Assembly (NCBI RefSeq): GCF_900103615.1 | Contig: NZ_FNGW01000011.1 | Location: 1 to 64,000 of the forward strand | Length of the DNA: 64,000 nucleotides | Reading direction: 5' to 3' | Origin: Romboutsia lituseburensis DSM 797 | Lineage (GTDB): Bacteria; Bacillota; Clostridia; Peptostreptococcales; Peptostreptococcaceae | Part shown: piece after piece, positions 9,318 to 19,410 of the stretch | Layout: every line of letters starts with the position of its first letter | Numbering within the stretch: the stretch's first letter is position 1 | Notes under the pieces: generated by a model | Told to the model about the DNA's origin: nothing | Seen by the model: only the letters and a program-made list of their open reading frames with translations | The model's database searches: none | Made by a program: the position numbers and the translations under genes

Positions 9318-10988
9318 CTAAAATACATCACCTTGAACATATTCTCCAAACTCTTCTCTCATAACTTTACATATTTCCCCTAATGTAGCATATGACTCTA
9401 CTGCCTCAATTATATATGGCATCATGTTATCATTTGTATTACATGCATTTCTTAATTTTTCTAAGGCAGCAGTTGTTTTTTCGTTGTCTCTAGATTGTTT
9501 AAATTTACTTAATTTTGATATTTGTGTTTTTTCAGCTACTTCATCTACTTTAAGAAGTCCTTTTATTTCTTGTTCTTGTGATGTATATTTGTTAACACCT
9601 ACAATTATTTTTTCTTTATTTTCTATTTTTTGTTGGTATTTATAAGCACTCTTCATAATTACTTCTTGTATATATCCATTTTCTATAGCTTTTGGTGACC
9701 CACCCATAGAATCTATATTTTCTATAATCTTCATAGCTTCTTTTTCTATTTGATCAGTTAGACTTTCAACATAATAAGAGCCTGCTAGAGGATCTATTGT
9801 TTCACATATACCACTTTCTTCACCTATTATTTGTTGAGTTCTTAGAGCTATCGTTACAGAGTCTTCTGTAGGTAATGATAGAGCTTCATCTCTAGAATTA
9901 GTATGTAATGATTGTGTCCCACCTAAAACAGCCGCTAAAGCCTGCATAGTAACTCTCATGATATTATTATCTGGCTGCTGAGCAGTTAATGTTGAACCTG
10001 CTGTTTGAGTATGGAATTTCAGCATACATGATTTAGGATTAGTAGCATTAAATCTTTCTTTCATTATCTTTGCCCATAATCTTCTTGCAGCTCTAAATTT
10101 ACTTACTTCCTCTAACAAATTATTGTGTGAAGCAAAGAAGAACGACAACCTAGGTGCAAAATCATCTACATCTAGCCCTGCATTAATTGCAGCATTTACG
10201 TATGCAATACCATTTGCTAATGTAAATGCAACTTCTTGGATTGCATTAGCCCCTGCTTCTCTTATATGATATCCAGATATACTTATAGTGTTCCAGTTAG
10301 GTAATTCTTTTGAGCAATACTCAAATATATCTGTAGTTAATCTCATTGATGGTTGCACTGGGAATATATAAGTTCCTCTAGCAACATATTCTTTTAATAT
10401 ATCATTTTGAATTGTACCTCTTAACTTGTCTACTGAAACTCCCTGCTTTTTAGCTACAGCTATATACATTGCTAAAAGCACAGAAGAAGGAGCATTTATA
10501 GTCATTGATGTAGATACTTTATCTAAAGGTATATCCTTAAATAACACTTCCATATCCCCTAAAGAATCTATAGCAACTCCTACTTTACCTACTTCTCCTT
10601 TACATATATTTTCATCAGAGTCATATCCTAACTGTGTAGGTAAATCAAATGCAACAGATAAACCTTTAGATCCTTGTTCTATTAAATATTTATATCTTTC
10701 ATTAGACTCTTCTGCTGTTGCAAATCCTGCATACATTCTCATTGTCCACAATTTACCCCTATACATAGTAGGTTGTACACCTCTAGTAAAAGGGTATTGA
10801 CCTGGGTATCCAAGTTCTTGTTCATAATCTACATTTACATCTAACGGCGTGTACAATCTTTTAACTTCTTCATCTGTGTCTAATGTAAATTGTTCCTTTC
10901 TTTCTGGAAATCTGTTTAGTGTTTTTTTAACTTTTGTTTCTTCCCACTTCCCTAAAGAATTTTTAATAGTTTCTTGTTGTGTATTCAT
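9318..10988 (-). CDS. mcmA: methylmalonyl-CoA mutase large (catalytic) subunit
   Basis: The enzyme rearranges succinyl-CoA and methylmalonyl-CoA by radical chemistry. This 556-residue chain is the TIM-barrel substrate domain without the B12 domain, which is the next gene. Two specificity positions can be read by family knowledge. The Tyr in [12 protein letters not shown] and the Arg in [11 protein letters not shown] correspond to the Tyr89/Arg207 pair of true methylmalonyl-CoA mutases. Isobutyryl-CoA mutases have Phe and Gln there. GGAGAGGAG precedes the ATG. It is the first gene of the mutase-meaB-epimerase operon. Confidence 0.93.
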   Translation of the reverse strand: MNTQQETIKNSLGKWEETKVKKTLNRFPERKEQFTLDTDEEVKRLYTPLDVNVDYEQELGYPGQYPFTRGVQPTMYRGKLWTMRMYAGFATAEESNERYKYLIEQGSKGLSVAFDLPTQLGYDSDENICKGEVGKVGVAIDSLGDMEVLFKDIPLDKVSTSMTINAPSSVLLAMYIAVAKKQGVSVDKLRGTIQNDILKEYVARGTYIFPVQPSMRLTTDIFEYCSKELPNWNTISISGYHIREAGANAIQEVAFTLANGIAYVNAAINAGLDVDDFAPRLSFFFASHNNLLEEVSKFRAARRLWAKIMKERFNATNPKSCMLKFHTQTAGSTLTAQQPDNNIMRVTMQALAAVLGGTQSLHTNSRDEALSLPTEDSVTIALRTQQIIGEESGICETIDPLAGSYYVESLTDQIEKEAMKIIENIDSMGGSPKAIENGYIQEVIMKSAYKYQQKIENKEKIIVGVNKYTSQEQEIKGLLKVDEVAEKTQISKLSKFKQSRDNEKTTAALEKLRNACNTNDNMMPYIIEAVESYATLGEICKVMREEFGEYVQGDVF

Positions 10989-11107
10989 TTTTTCTCCTCT
11001 CCATTTACCTAATAATAAATTTAGAGCTAATATAAATTTAATTACTCGTTATATTTAATACATAGCGATTTTTTTTATAAATATTACTATTTTTTTGTAT
11101 TTAGCAT

Positions 11108-11141
11108 AAAAAAAATAGAACCTAATTTTAGGTTCTACTTT
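11108..11141 (-). terminator. intrinsic terminator of ftsH
   Basis: The 10-bp stem TAGAACCTAA (11116-11125) pairs with 11128-11137. It is followed on the minus strand by T8 (11108-11115), just after the ftsH stop. Confidence 0.9.
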
Positions 11142-11146
11142 TTTAT

Positions 11147-13123
11147 CTATTTATTTTCATCATTATCTTGTTTAGTTTCATCTACTTGATTTACTATAAC
11201 TTCTTTTTTAGCTAAATCTAAATCAACTTTAACTTCTTCAGAAGAATTTTCTTCTGCTGTTAATGCAGATGTTTCTTTATTATCTTCTTCTACTTTTAAA
11301 GATAACTCTTTATTAAATGCTTGTAGGAATTGACTAGCGTCTAAAGTTTCGTGAACTAGTAACGCTTGAGCTACATACTCTAATCTATCCATATTATCTT
11401 GTAATAATTTTTTAGTCTTCTTATACGAAGCATCTACAAGTGCACTTATTTCCCTATCTATTTCAGAAGCAACTTCTTCAGAATAGTTTTGTTTACTTCC
11501 AAAGCTATTTCCTAAGAATACTTCATCATTGCTATCTCCAAATGTCATTGGACCAAGCTTAGAACTCATACCATACTTAGTAACCATAGCTCTAGCAGTA
11601 GCAGATACTCTCTCTAAGTCATTAGATGCTCCTGTAGATATGTCATCTAAAACTAATTCCTCAGCAACTCTACCACCAAGTAATACTATTATATTTTCTT
11701 TCATTTCATTTTTAGTAGCATAGAATTTATCTTCTACAGGTAATTGCATAGTGAATCCACCAGCTCTACCTCTTGGTACTATAGTAACCTGATGAACAGG
11801 ACTAACATGTTCAAGTACATGAGCACAAACCGCATGACCTGCTTCATGATAAGCAGTAAGTCTTCTTTCTGGTTCACTTATAACTCTAGACTTCTTAGCA
11901 ACACCAGCTATAACCTTTGTAATAGCTTCTTCTATAGTTTCCATTTGTATTTTCTTTTCTCTTTTTCTTGCTGTTAATATAGCAGCTTCATTCATTAAGT
12001 TTTCTATATCAGCAGGAGTAAATCCAGGAGTTCTTCTTGCTAAGACTTCAACATTAACATCATCAGCTAATGGTTTGTTCTTAGAGTGAACTTTGAATAT
12101 AGCTTCTCTACCTTTAACATCTGGTGCTCCAACAACAACCTGTCTGTCAAATCTACCTGGTCTAAGTAACGCTGGGTCAAGTATATCAGGTCTATTTGTA
12201 GCAGCCATTATTATTATTCCTTGGTTAACACCAAATCCATCCATTTCAACTAGTAATTGATTAAGAGTTTGCTCTCTTTCATCGTGTCCTCCACCAAGAC
12301 CAGCTCCTCTTTTTCTACCAACTGCATCAATTTCGTCTATGAATATTATAGCAGGTGCATTCTTTTTAGCTTGTTCGAATAAGTCTCTAACTCTAGATGC
12401 TCCTACCCCAACAAACATTTCAACGAAATCAGAACCACTTATACTGAAAAATGGTACTCCGGCTTCACCTGCAACAGCTCTTGATAAATATGTTTTACCT
12501 GTACCTGGAGGACCTACCATAAGTATACCTTTAGGTATTCTTGCACCTAAATCAATATATTTTTTAGGATTTTTTAAGAAGTCGACGACTTCCTGTAAAT
12601 CTTCTTTTTCTTCATTTAATCCAGCTACATCTTTAAACGTAACTCTAGTTTTTTCATCATCTTTATGTACTTTAGCTTTTGATTTACCAAAGTTCATTAC
12701 TTTTCCGCCTCCACCTTGAGACTGATTCATAAATACGAACCAAAGAATTACCATAAAGAATATTAATAGTAATGTAGGTAGCATTTCTACAAACCACGGT
12801 GCAGAAGGTTTAGGCTCTCCACCTAATGATGTTACTTTCCCTTCCTTTACTTGTTGTAATACCTCATTAGCAAATTTATCTCCCATTACTTCTTTTGGTA
12901 CATATGATCTAAATTTAGTATTTGTGTCTTTTATAGTTCCCTCTACTGCAGTATCATTTATGAAATATAGCTTAGATATATTTCCTTCTGATAACTCTCT
13001 ATACATTTTTGAAAACTCAAATTGTTGTATTTTCTCTGTTGGCTTACCTGAGAACTGCACTATTCCTACTATGATTATAAAAATTAGTAGGTAGAAACCG
13101 ATTCCCTTGAAAAATTTATTCAA
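11147..13123 (-). CDS. ftsH: ATP-dependent zinc metalloprotease FtsH
   Basis: FtsH is a membrane-anchored AAA+ protease for membrane-protein quality control and regulator turnover. Two N-terminal membrane segments flank a small extracytoplasmic domain (about residues 5-22 and 113-131). Then come Walker A GPPGTGKT (about 204-211), Walker B IIFIDEID, the SRH region and the zinc-protease motif HEAGH. The acidic C-terminal tail is low complexity. I place the start at the TTG (13121-13123): an in-frame upstream ATG would bury the ribosome site AAAGGAGGG within the coding sequence. The product is then 658 residues. It follows tilS by 31 nt, a common bacterial pairing. Confidence 0.96.
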   Translation of the reverse strand: MNKFFKGIGFYLLIFIIIVGIVQFSGKPTEKIQQFEFSKMYRELSEGNISKLYFINDTAVEGTIKDTNTKFRSYVPKEVMGDKFANEVLQQVKEGKVTSLGGEPKPSAPWFVEMLPTLLLIFFMVILWFVFMNQSQGGGGKVMNFGKSKAKVHKDDEKTRVTFKDVAGLNEEKEDLQEVVDFLKNPKKYIDLGARIPKGILMVGPPGTGKTYLSRAVAGEAGVPFFSISGSDFVEMFVGVGASRVRDLFEQAKKNAPAIIFIDEIDAVGRKRGAGLGGGHDEREQTLNQLLVEMDGFGVNQGIIIMAATNRPDILDPALLRPGRFDRQVVVGAPDVKGREAIFKVHSKNKPLADDVNVEVLARRTPGFTPADIENLMNEAAILTARKREKKIQMETIEEAITKVIAGVAKKSRVISEPERRLTAYHEAGHAVCAHVLEHVSPVHQVTIVPRGRAGGFTMQLPVEDKFYATKNEMKENIIVLLGGRVAEELVLDDISTGASNDLERVSATARAMVTKYGMSSKLGPMTFGDSNDEVFLGNSFGSKQNYSEEVASEIDREISALVDASYKKTKKLLQDNMDRLEYVAQALLVHETLDASQFLQAFNKELSLKVEEDNKETSALTAEENSSEEVKVDLDLAKKEVIVNQVDETKQDNDENK

Positions 13124-13154
13124 AAGAAGCCCTCCTTTCATACATTGTTTTATT

Positions 13155-14540
13155 CTAAAGTTTCTTAAAGCTAATCTTTAAGACTTCTTTTGTTTCTGAA
13201 TCAATTTTATAATTTTCACTAGTTTTATAATCACCTACACACAGGATGCCTTCATCATCTGTTATTACAGGAACTTTGCATCTGTCTTCTCTTGGGATTT
13301 TTAAATCTATAAATAAGTCTTTAACTTTTTTACTTCCTCCAGCAAGTTTTATCTTATCACCTTGCTTTCTGCTTCTTACAACGATACCCCCTTTTATTTT
13401 ATCAAAATCAAACCCTTTAGATGTTTTATCTAGTTTTATACTTTTATATCTATCTATACTCATTTTTTGGGTTTCTAAAACTAAGTTTAACTCTTTTATT
13501 TTGATAAATCCATTGCTAGGTATATTATAGCAAAAATCTATCTCTTCACTAACTATTTCTTTTGTAGTTAATATTATGATATTTTTTCTTCTGTATGCAA
13601 AAATTCCTCTTGGAAGATTTAACATCTTGTTTAGTTTGCTTTCACACTCTAATTCAATAATATCCTCTATATGTTTTTGATCTACGAAATTAGTATCCCC
13701 AATTATATGCTTTATTGCACTTCTTAATATTCTAACCTTTATAGCATTATGTAAGTTAGAATATTTAGGTAAACTGATTTCTACTGAATCTTCTTTAAGA
13801 GTAGATACTTCTTTAAAACTTCTTTCTGCTTCTAAATCTATATAGTCACTATCACTTTTTAAACTGTTAGTCATTCTTACTATAGATTCTATTACATTTG
13901 GATTAAAATTATCCTTCATATAAGGTATTAATTCTAACCTTATTTTATTTCTAGTGTATATACTCTCTAAATTAGTCTTATCTATTCTCGGATTTAGTTC
14001 ATACTTTTCACAATATGCTTCTATCTCACTTCTCTCTATATCCAAAATAGGTCTTATTATTTTATTGTCTCTTATATACTCTATTCCTCTTAATCCTTGA
14101 AGTCCTGTTCCTCTCATAATCCTCATCAAAACAGTTTCCGCTTGATCATTACGGTTGTGACCAATGGCAATCTTATTTGATTTAGTTTTTTGTTTTATTT
14201 CCTCAAACATTTCATATCTAAGAGTTCTTGCACCTTCCTCTAAAGATACTCCTTGTTCTTTACAATACTCAGGAACATTTATAGCTTTAACAAAAGATGT
14301 AATTCCTAAATCTTCACAAATTTGTGATATGTACAATGCATCTTTTTGTGCTTCTAATCCTCGTATTTGATGATTTAGATGTGCTGCATATACCTCTATG
14401 TTCATTTTTTCTTTAAGTCTATACAGTATATGTAATAAACAAACTGAATCTGGCCCTCCAGAAAGTCCTAATACTATTTTGTCTCCATCTTCTATCAAAT
14501 TATATTTATTTATAGTACCTAGTACTTTTTCAAAAATCAT
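13155..14540 (-). CDS. tilS: tRNA(Ile)-lysidine synthetase
   Basis: TilS converts C34 of the minor tRNA-Ile to lysidine so that it reads AUA, a frequent codon in AT-rich genomes. The 461-residue protein has the N-type PP-loop SGGPDS (about 27-32) and the motif [18 protein letters not shown]-terminal TilS substrate-binding domains follow. It sits directly upstream of ftsH. An acceptable promoter (TTACAA, 16 nt, TATAGA) lies about 40-80 nt upstream on the minus strand. Confidence 0.95.
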   Translation of the reverse strand: MIFEKVLGTINKYNLIEDGDKIVLGLSGGPDSVCLLHILYRLKEKMNIEVYAAHLNHQIRGLEAQKDALYISQICEDLGITSFVKAINVPEYCKEQGVSLEEGARTLRYEMFEEIKQKTKSNKIAIGHNRNDQAETVLMRIMRGTGLQGLRGIEYIRDNKIIRPILDIERSEIEAYCEKYELNPRIDKTNLESIYTRNKIRLELIPYMKDNFNPNVIESIVRMTNSLKSDSDYIDLEAERSFKEVSTLKEDSVEISLPKYSNLHNAIKVRILRSAIKHIIGDTNFVDQKHIEDIIELECESKLNKMLNLPRGIFAYRRKNIIILTTKEIVSEEIDFCYNIPSNGFIKIKELNLVLETQKMSIDRYKSIKLDKTSKGFDFDKIKGGIVVRSRKQGDKIKLAGGSKKVKDLFIDLKIPREDRCKVPVITDDEGILCVGDYKTSENYKIDSETKEVLKISFKKL

Positions 14541-14672
14541 ATATATACCTCTTACATCTAGTTTTTATTAACTTTTATGTATAGTTTCTATAAAAAAACC
14601 ATAAACCCTTGTAACTTTTTTTAAAAGATACAAAGTTTAGTATAATTATTATAATACCAAATAAATTAAATA

Positions 14673-14696
14673 AAAGGTAGTACTTTAACTACCTTT
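14673..14696 (-). terminator. weak intrinsic terminator after the DUF1934 gene
   Basis: An 8-bp stem (AAAGGTAG at 14673-14680 with its complement at 14689-14696) is followed on the minus strand by a T-rich but interrupted tail. It lies about 50 nt after the DUF1934 stop. Confidence 0.6.
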
Positions 14697-14746
14697 ATAA
14701 AATTTATATAATTAGCTATTTCTACATTGTTTTTTGTATTACAACA

Positions 14747-15163
14747 TTATTCTTTTATTTCCACTAAAACTTCTATTTTATTTCTACCTTTAAATAAATC
14801 CATAATTTTAATATCGTAATCTATATTTAATTTTATGCAATTTTCTTCATTTTTATCTATTTTTAATTCTTTTGTATCTATTTCTATTATAAATAATCCC
14901 TGTGGAGTTCTATATCTAGTTTCTGTTTTTTCATTTTTTTGAAATACCATATTAGAATTGGTTGTACCAAATTTCTTTATACTAACTTCATTATCACAAA
15001 TTTTTATTGTTGTTGTTACTTTATTTCCATCTTCCTCTTCTTTATAAACCACATATATATCATTATTTTTATTATATGCCTCTGCTTTTGTATTTAACCT
15101 TATAGTATCAACTCTTCCATTTTCATCATACTGTCTAGTAGTTATCGCTAAATTAGCATTCAT
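14747..15163 (-). CDS. DUF1934 (YwiB-type) beta-barrel protein
   Basis: This 138-residue protein alternates short hydrophobic and polar stretches as expected of a lipocalin-like beta barrel. It resembles the DUF1934 family (B. subtilis YwiB), including TRYRTPQGLF and a conserved aromatic/acidic pattern. There is no signal peptide or membrane segment, and its function is unknown. AGGAGG precedes the ATG. In related genomes this family is often near cell-wall or tRNA-synthetase genes; here it stands alone between murI and tilS. Confidence 0.75.
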   Translation of the reverse strand: MNANLAITTRQYDENGRVDTIRLNTKAEAYNKNNDIYVVYKEEEDGNKVTTTIKICDNEVSIKKFGTTNSNMVFQKNEKTETRYRTPQGLFIIEIDTKELKIDKNEENCIKLNIDYDIKIMDLFKGRNKIEVLVEIKE

Positions 15164-15225
15164 ATCATCTACCTCCTAATAAGTATACTCTATTTTACAA
15201 TATTTTTAAAACATCTTATAGTTTT

Positions 15226-15275
15226 AAAAAAAGGAGTATCTCCCTAATGATTAAAAATCACATTGAGATACTCCT
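15226..15275 (-). terminator. intrinsic terminator of murI
   Basis: Outer arms AGGAGTATCTC (15232-15242) and complement (15265-15275) are perfect. The loop holds a second small stem (TGATT/AATCA). A T-run follows on the minus strand. Confidence 0.9.
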
Positions 15276-15292
15276 CTATATTTATTTTAATC

Positions 15293-16102
15293 TTAATATT
15301 TTTGTATCTCTACATTCTTAACGCCTTGAATTTCTCTTTTTAAGAATTCTGCTGCTATATTTGCAAATCTTTCAGGTATATCTGATACATAATACTCATA
15401 ATATGGCTTATTATTTTCTGCCAGACGTACTAAATTTTCATCTTCTAATATCTTTTTTAAATCCTTTGCTGTTTCTTTTGCTGGATTTACTAATTTTATT
15501 TCTTCACCGACAACTTCACCGATAGTTCTCTTTAATAAAGGATAGTGAGTACAACCTAATACTAAAGAATCAATTCCTTGATCTATTAAATCTTGTAAAT
15601 ATTTTTTAGCTGTTAAAGTCGCTATCTCACTATTTGACCAACCTTCTTCTACTATTGGTACAAATAAATTACATGCTCTATCAATTATTTTGATATCTTT
15701 ATCTAATTTTCCTATTTCTGTGTTGTATGCCTTTGAACGAACTGTACCTTCTGTTCCAATAACACCTACTATTTTATTTTTAGTCGAATAAGCAGCTGTT
15801 CTAGCCCCTGCTTCTATAACACCTATTATAGGTATATTATATTTTTCATTAGCTTCTTTTAAACATCTAGCTGTCGCAGTGTTACAAGCTATTACTATAG
15901 CTTTTACATTCTTAGACATTAAGAAATTTATAGCTTGAAAAGTATATTTCATTACAGTTTCTTTTGATCTTGGTCCATAAGGCACCCTAGCAGTATCTCC
16001 AAAATAAACTACATTTTCATTAGGTAATATTTTTGTTATTTCTTTTAGTACTGTTAATCCACCTAAACCAGAGTCAAAAACACCAATTGGTCTATCACTC
16101 AT
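15293..16102 (-). CDS. murI: glutamate racemase
   Basis: MurI supplies D-glutamate for peptidoglycan. The 269-residue protein has the two catalytic Cys motifs: VIACNTATA (about 70-78) and LGCTHYPLL (about 181-189). It also has FDSGLGGLTVL at the N-terminus. The start is the ATG of MSDRPIG; the upstream GTG overlaps the ribosome site AAGGTG. It lies 14 nt after ddl, so the two wall-precursor genes form an operon. Confidence 0.96.
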   Translation of the reverse strand: MSDRPIGVFDSGLGGLTVLKEITKILPNENVVYFGDTARVPYGPRSKETVMKYTFQAINFLMSKNVKAIVIACNTATARCLKEANEKYNIPIIGVIEAGARTAAYSTKNKIVGVIGTEGTVRSKAYNTEIGKLDKDIKIIDRACNLFVPIVEEGWSNSEIATLTAKKYLQDLIDQGIDSLVLGCTHYPLLKRTIGEVVGEEIKLVNPAKETAKDLKKILEDENLVRLAENNKPYYEYYVSDIPERFANIAAEFLKREIQGVKNVEIQKY

Positions 16103-16116
16103 TTTAAACACCTTCT

Positions 16117-17184
16117 TTACTTCTTAGCGTCTATCGCTAAATCTATAAGTCTGTCTATAAGATTAGAGTATTCTAATCCTGTAGCTTCCCACATCTTAGG
16201 ATACATACTTATATTAGTGAATCCTGGTAAAGTATTTATCTCATTTATAAATATTTCTCCAGTCTCTTTATCTTTAAAGAAATCTACTCTTGAAAGTCCT
16301 TTTCCATCAATTCCCTTAAATGCTTCTATCGCCATTTGTCTTATATTTTCCATGTCCTCATCACTTATGTTCGCAGGTATGTCATAAGTAGAAGCTCCAT
16401 TTATATATTTATCTTCATAATCATAAAAATCTTTAGCTGGCTTTATTTCACCTGCTATAGATGCTTTAACCTCATCATTACCAAGTACTGCAACTTCTAT
16501 TTCCCTTGCATTTACACCTTGCTCTAATACTACTCTCGAATCAAATTGTAATGCTTCATTTATACCTTTTAATAATTCTTCTCTATTACAAGCTTTCGAT
16601 ATACCTACACTCGAACCTAAGTTAGCTGGTTTTACAAATATAGGATATTTTAATTTTGATTCTATACTATTTAGTTCTTGATCTTCATTTTTATTAAATG
16701 ACCACTTTGTTGTGTAAGTATAATCAACTTGTGGTAGTCCGATTTGAGAAAATACTTTTTTACAAACAAGCTTATCCATACCTACGCTTGAAGCTAATAC
16801 TCCACAACCTACATATGGTATTTGACTTATTTCAAATAAACCTTGTATTGTTCCATCTTCACCGTATGGACCATGTAAAACAGGGAATAAAACATCCATC
16901 TTTTCTACTCTTCCATCTTCAAATACAAGACCGACTTCTCTATTTCCTACAGGAACTAAGTTAATTTCAACATTTTTATTAGCTAAATTTACCCATTCTC
17001 CATTTTTTATATTTTCTTCATTACCTTCATAGTACATCCATCTTCCATCTTTTGTTATGCCTATTGTAAATACATTATATTTATCTTTATCTATATGTTT
17101 ATATATCGAAGCTGTTGATGATAACGAAACTTCGTGCTCTCCTGATTTCCCACCAAATATTAAGGCTACATTAAGTTTTTTCAT
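16117..17184 (-). CDS. ddl: D-alanine--D-alanine ligase
   Basis: Ddl makes the D-Ala-D-Ala dipeptide used in MurF-dependent peptidoglycan precursor synthesis. The 355-residue ATP-grasp protein shows FGGKSGEHEVSLSS near the N-terminus (about 11-24), HGPYGEDGTIQG, FVKPANLGSS and the metal-binding ending FINEINTLPGFT. The start is the ATG at 17182-17184, because AAAGGTG lies inside the GTG-extended frame. It heads the ddl-murI pair. Confidence 0.96.
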   Translation of the reverse strand: MKKLNVALIFGGKSGEHEVSLSSTASIYKHIDKDKYNVFTIGITKDGRWMYYEGNEENIKNGEWVNLANKNVEINLVPVGNREVGLVFEDGRVEKMDVLFPVLHGPYGEDGTIQGLFEISQIPYVGCGVLASSVGMDKLVCKKVFSQIGLPQVDYTYTTKWSFNKNEDQELNSIESKLKYPIFVKPANLGSSVGISKACNREELLKGINEALQFDSRVVLEQGVNAREIEVAVLGNDEVKASIAGEIKPAKDFYDYEDKYINGASTYDIPANISDEDMENIRQMAIEAFKGIDGKGLSRVDFFKDKETGEIFINEINTLPGFTNISMYPKMWEATGLEYSNLIDRLIDLAIDAKK

Positions 17185-17273
17185 AATTTTGATCACCTTT
17201 CTGAATTTTGTATTTATTAAGTATCCACTATTATATGCATTTTGTTATCTAAGTGATTATTATAGTTTATTTT

Positions 17274-17305
17274 CAAAAAAAAATAAAGGAGCAAAAAGCT
17301 CCTTT
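17274..17305 (-). terminator. intrinsic terminator of the spoIIR - cell-wall hydrolase unit
   Basis: The stem AAAGGAGC (17285-17292) pairs with GCTCCTTT (17298-17305) around an A5 loop. A long T-run follows on the minus strand (about 17274-17284). Confidence 0.9.
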
Positions 17306-17330
17306 ATCAAATTTACAGCATTCTATTTTT

Positions 17331-17852
17331 CTATTTTGCAAATACATGATTCCCTATTCTCATGTATGGGTCTAAAGTTCTTATCCATTGACATGTAGCT
17401 ATATCTGGATTCCAAAAATAAATTGCATTGTTCGTTGGATCATTTCCATATAAAGCTTCTTGAGCTGCTTTATATGCACTATCCGTAGGTTGCATATTTA
17501 TTGACCCATCATTCACCACTGAAAATGCATTTTCCTGATATATTACATCTCTTATACTATTTGGAAATCTTGAATCCCTTACTCTATTTATTACAACCGC
17601 AGCTACAGCTACCTGTCCTTCATAGCTTTCTCCTCTCGCTTCGCCAGCTACAAGCTTGGATAGTAGCAATAGTTCATCACTAGTTATACTTATAACTTCT
17701 CTCTTTTGTTGCGTTGTTGACTTAGCTTGAACTGCTGGTACACCTTGATCTTGTCCATCTTGTGGTACATCCATAGCTAAGACTTGATTAATTGGTACTA
17801 ATAGATAAGTTAAAACTAATAGTGATACTATAATTTTATAGCACCTCTCCAT
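17331..17852 (-). CDS. exported SleB/CwlJ-type cell-wall hydrolase
   Basis: The family cleaves muramic-acid-containing glycans, often the spore cortex. The 173-residue protein has a signal peptide (about residues 1-27, ending near QVLA), a Gln-rich linker, then the Hydrolase_2 catalytic domain. AGEARGES at about 72-79 carries the likely catalytic Glu, followed by VAVAAVVINRV and FWNPDIA. There is no LysM or peptidoglycan-binding domain. The start at ATG 17850-17852 is chosen because AAAGGAG directly abuts the GTG of a longer frame. It lies 22 nt after spoIIR, which suggests forespore expression and a sporulation role. Confidence 0.85.
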   Translation of the reverse strand: MERCYKIIVSLLVLTYLLVPINQVLAMDVPQDGQDQGVPAVQAKSTTQQKREVISITSDELLLLSKLVAGEARGESYEGQVAVAAVVINRVRDSRFPNSIRDVIYQENAFSVVNDGSINMQPTDSAYKAAQEALYGNDPTNNAIYFWNPDIATCQWIRTLDPYMRIGNHVFAK

Positions 17853-17874
17853 AGTTAAATTCACTCCTTTTGAT

Positions 17875-18525
17875 TTATAATATTGACTGTAGAATTTCTA
17901 CTACTTTAAATTTAACTTTTACTTTATTCATTTCCTTATCAGTTTTCTTTGTGATTAATTCATATTCTTCTTTTGTTAAAACTGATTTTAACTTTGCATC
18001 TGTTTCCTTATCAATCACACCATTTTGTTTATCTACAAAACATAAAGGAGGAAACATAACACACCACCAATTTTTACCTTGTCCTTTACCTATAACTATT
18101 TTTAGTGCTTTATATTCACCTGCTGGAAGTATTACACTAGAGTATTGCTTTGTTGGAAATTTACTATATTTAATGCCAACCTTTACTTCATAAGTATATC
18201 CATTTTCTTCAATAATATTTTTACTTATTTTTTCTAATTCTTTATATTCATTTTTTATTATTTTTTCGCTTTGTTGTATGCTTTTTGATTTAGCTAATTT
18301 AGGTTCTAAATATGCTATAACTGCATCTCTAACTTTAAGTTTTAATTCTTGATCCTCATCTGAATCACTATTAGCTATCACATGAAATCTAATTAATTTA
18401 TCTCTATAATCTTCTACTGCTATATCTATTTTTTTAGCTTCCCCACTTATTGTTACTGTCATTAATGATATTATTCCTATTAAAGTTGATATTAATATAA
18501 TCAATCTTATTTTTATCTTATTCAT
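17875..18525 (-). CDS. spoIIR: stage II sporulation protein R
   Basis: SpoIIR is the forespore signal that triggers SpoIIGA processing of pro-sigma-E in the mother cell. The 216-residue protein has an N-terminal membrane/signal segment (about 7-27). It has the family hallmark FHVIANSDSDEDQELKLKVR and the second block NWWCVMFPPLCFVD (about 147-160). The promoter upstream fits forespore sigma factors, as known for spoIIR. The ribosome site is GAGGGGG. It is followed closely by the wall hydrolase. Confidence 0.96.
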   Translation of the reverse strand: MNKIKIRLIILISTLIGIISLMTVTISGEAKKIDIAVEDYRDKLIRFHVIANSDSDEDQELKLKVRDAVIAYLEPKLAKSKSIQQSEKIIKNEYKELEKISKNIIEENGYTYEVKVGIKYSKFPTKQYSSVILPAGEYKALKIVIGKGQGKNWWCVMFPPLCFVDKQNGVIDKETDAKLKSVLTKEEYELITKKTDKEMNKVKVKFKVVEILQSIL

Positions 18526-18556
18526 AAATTTTCCCCCTCAAACTATTTCTATTTTG

Positions 18557-18584
18557 AGTATGTCCACTTTTAAAATATTTATAC
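18557..18584 (-). promoter_or_regulatory. forespore (sigma-F/sigma-G type) promoter of spoIIR
   Basis: On the minus strand GTATA (18580-18584) is followed 14 nt later by GGACATACT (18557-18565). This matches the sigma-F -10 pattern GGNNANANT at every fixed position, and as sigma-G it reads GTATA, 17 nt, CATACT. It lies about 30 nt before the spoIIR start. Confidence 0.75.
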
Positions 18585-18703
18585 AAATTTAAAAGATATA
18601 TTTAACAATTTATTTTTAAAAATTTCAATAAATTTCTAAATGAACTTAACTATATTTGATGGGTTATCCACATGTTTTGAGGGAATATAATTTCCTTAAA
18701 CGT

Positions 18704-18727
18704 AAAAAAAAGAAGGTATCCCTTCTT
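18704..18727 (-). terminator. intrinsic terminator of the ispE-gntR unit
   Basis: The stem AAGAAGG (18710-18716) pairs with CCTTCTT (18721-18727) around a 4-nt loop. T7 follows on the minus strand, just past the gntR stop. Confidence 0.85.
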
Positions 18728-18729
18728 TC

Positions 18730-19410
18730 TTAGATATTTTTATTATTCATAGCTTTTTCTATCATAAACTGTTCAGCTTTTTCTATATGCTCTGTTGCAT
18801 ACTTTTTAGCCATCTCAGTATCACCTTTTTTAATAGCATCTAATATAGATTTATGCTCACAAATTATACTCACTGATGAATCATAATCTGATATATAAGT
18901 TACTCTAAATCTATATACCTGTTCCCATAATGAGTTTATTAATTGATGTAATTTTTTATTGTTAGTCGCTTTGAATATACATTCATGGAATTCAACGTCT
19001 TTTCTTAATAGTTCTTCTACATCCGCAGAGTCTGCGCTTTTTTCAAAGTCTTTAGCTATAAGTTCTAATCTTTTAAGATCGTCTTCACTTATTCTTTCTG
19101 CTGCTAAAGACGCTGCTAGACCTTCTAAACTAGCTCTTATCTCTAATACATCTAATATATCTTTTAGTGACATATTAGCCACATATGCACCTTTTCTTGG
19201 AAGCATTATAACTAATCCTTCAAGCTCTAATTTTCTTATAGCTTCTCTAACTGGAGTTCTACTAACACCTAATTGCTCTGCTAATTGAACTTCCATTAGT
19301 CTTTGACCTGGTTTTAATTTTCCTTCTAAAATTGCTTCTCTTAAGTTTTCAAATACTACATCTCTTAATGGCTTATAATCATCTAAATTTAATTTAGTTA
19401 AATTATCCAC
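18730..19410 (-). CDS. GntR-family regulator, FadR/FCD subfamily
   Basis: The 226-residue protein has a GntR winged helix at the N-terminus (about 8-75, with LAEQLGVSRTPVREAIRKLE). An all-helical FCD effector domain follows, with conserved metal-binding-type residues (DVEFHECIF, CEHKSILDAI, ATEHI). FCD regulators usually sense small organic acids; the ligand here is unknown. I use the GTG start (19408-19410), 9 nt after AAGGAG, rather than an upstream ATG that overlaps the ribosome site. It overlaps the ispE stop by 8 nt, so it is co-translated with isoprenoid synthesis. That linkage is also seen in related clostridia. Confidence 0.9.
   Translation of the reverse strand: MDNLTKLNLDDYKPLRDVVFENLREAILEGKLKPGQRLMEVQLAEQLGVSRTPVREAIRKLELEGLVIMLPRKGAYVANMSLKDILDVLEIRASLEGLAASLAAERISEDDLKRLELIAKDFEKSADSADVEELLRKDVEFHECIFKATNNKKLHQLINSLWEQVYRFRVTYISDYDSSVSIICEHKSILDAIKKGDTEMAKKYATEHIEKAEQFMIEKAMNNKNI

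Noticed and set aside
18664-18672. TTATCCACA, a perfect DnaA box
   Set aside because: It is a single copy with no second box or AT-rich unwinding element nearby. One such match is expected by chance in a window of this size.
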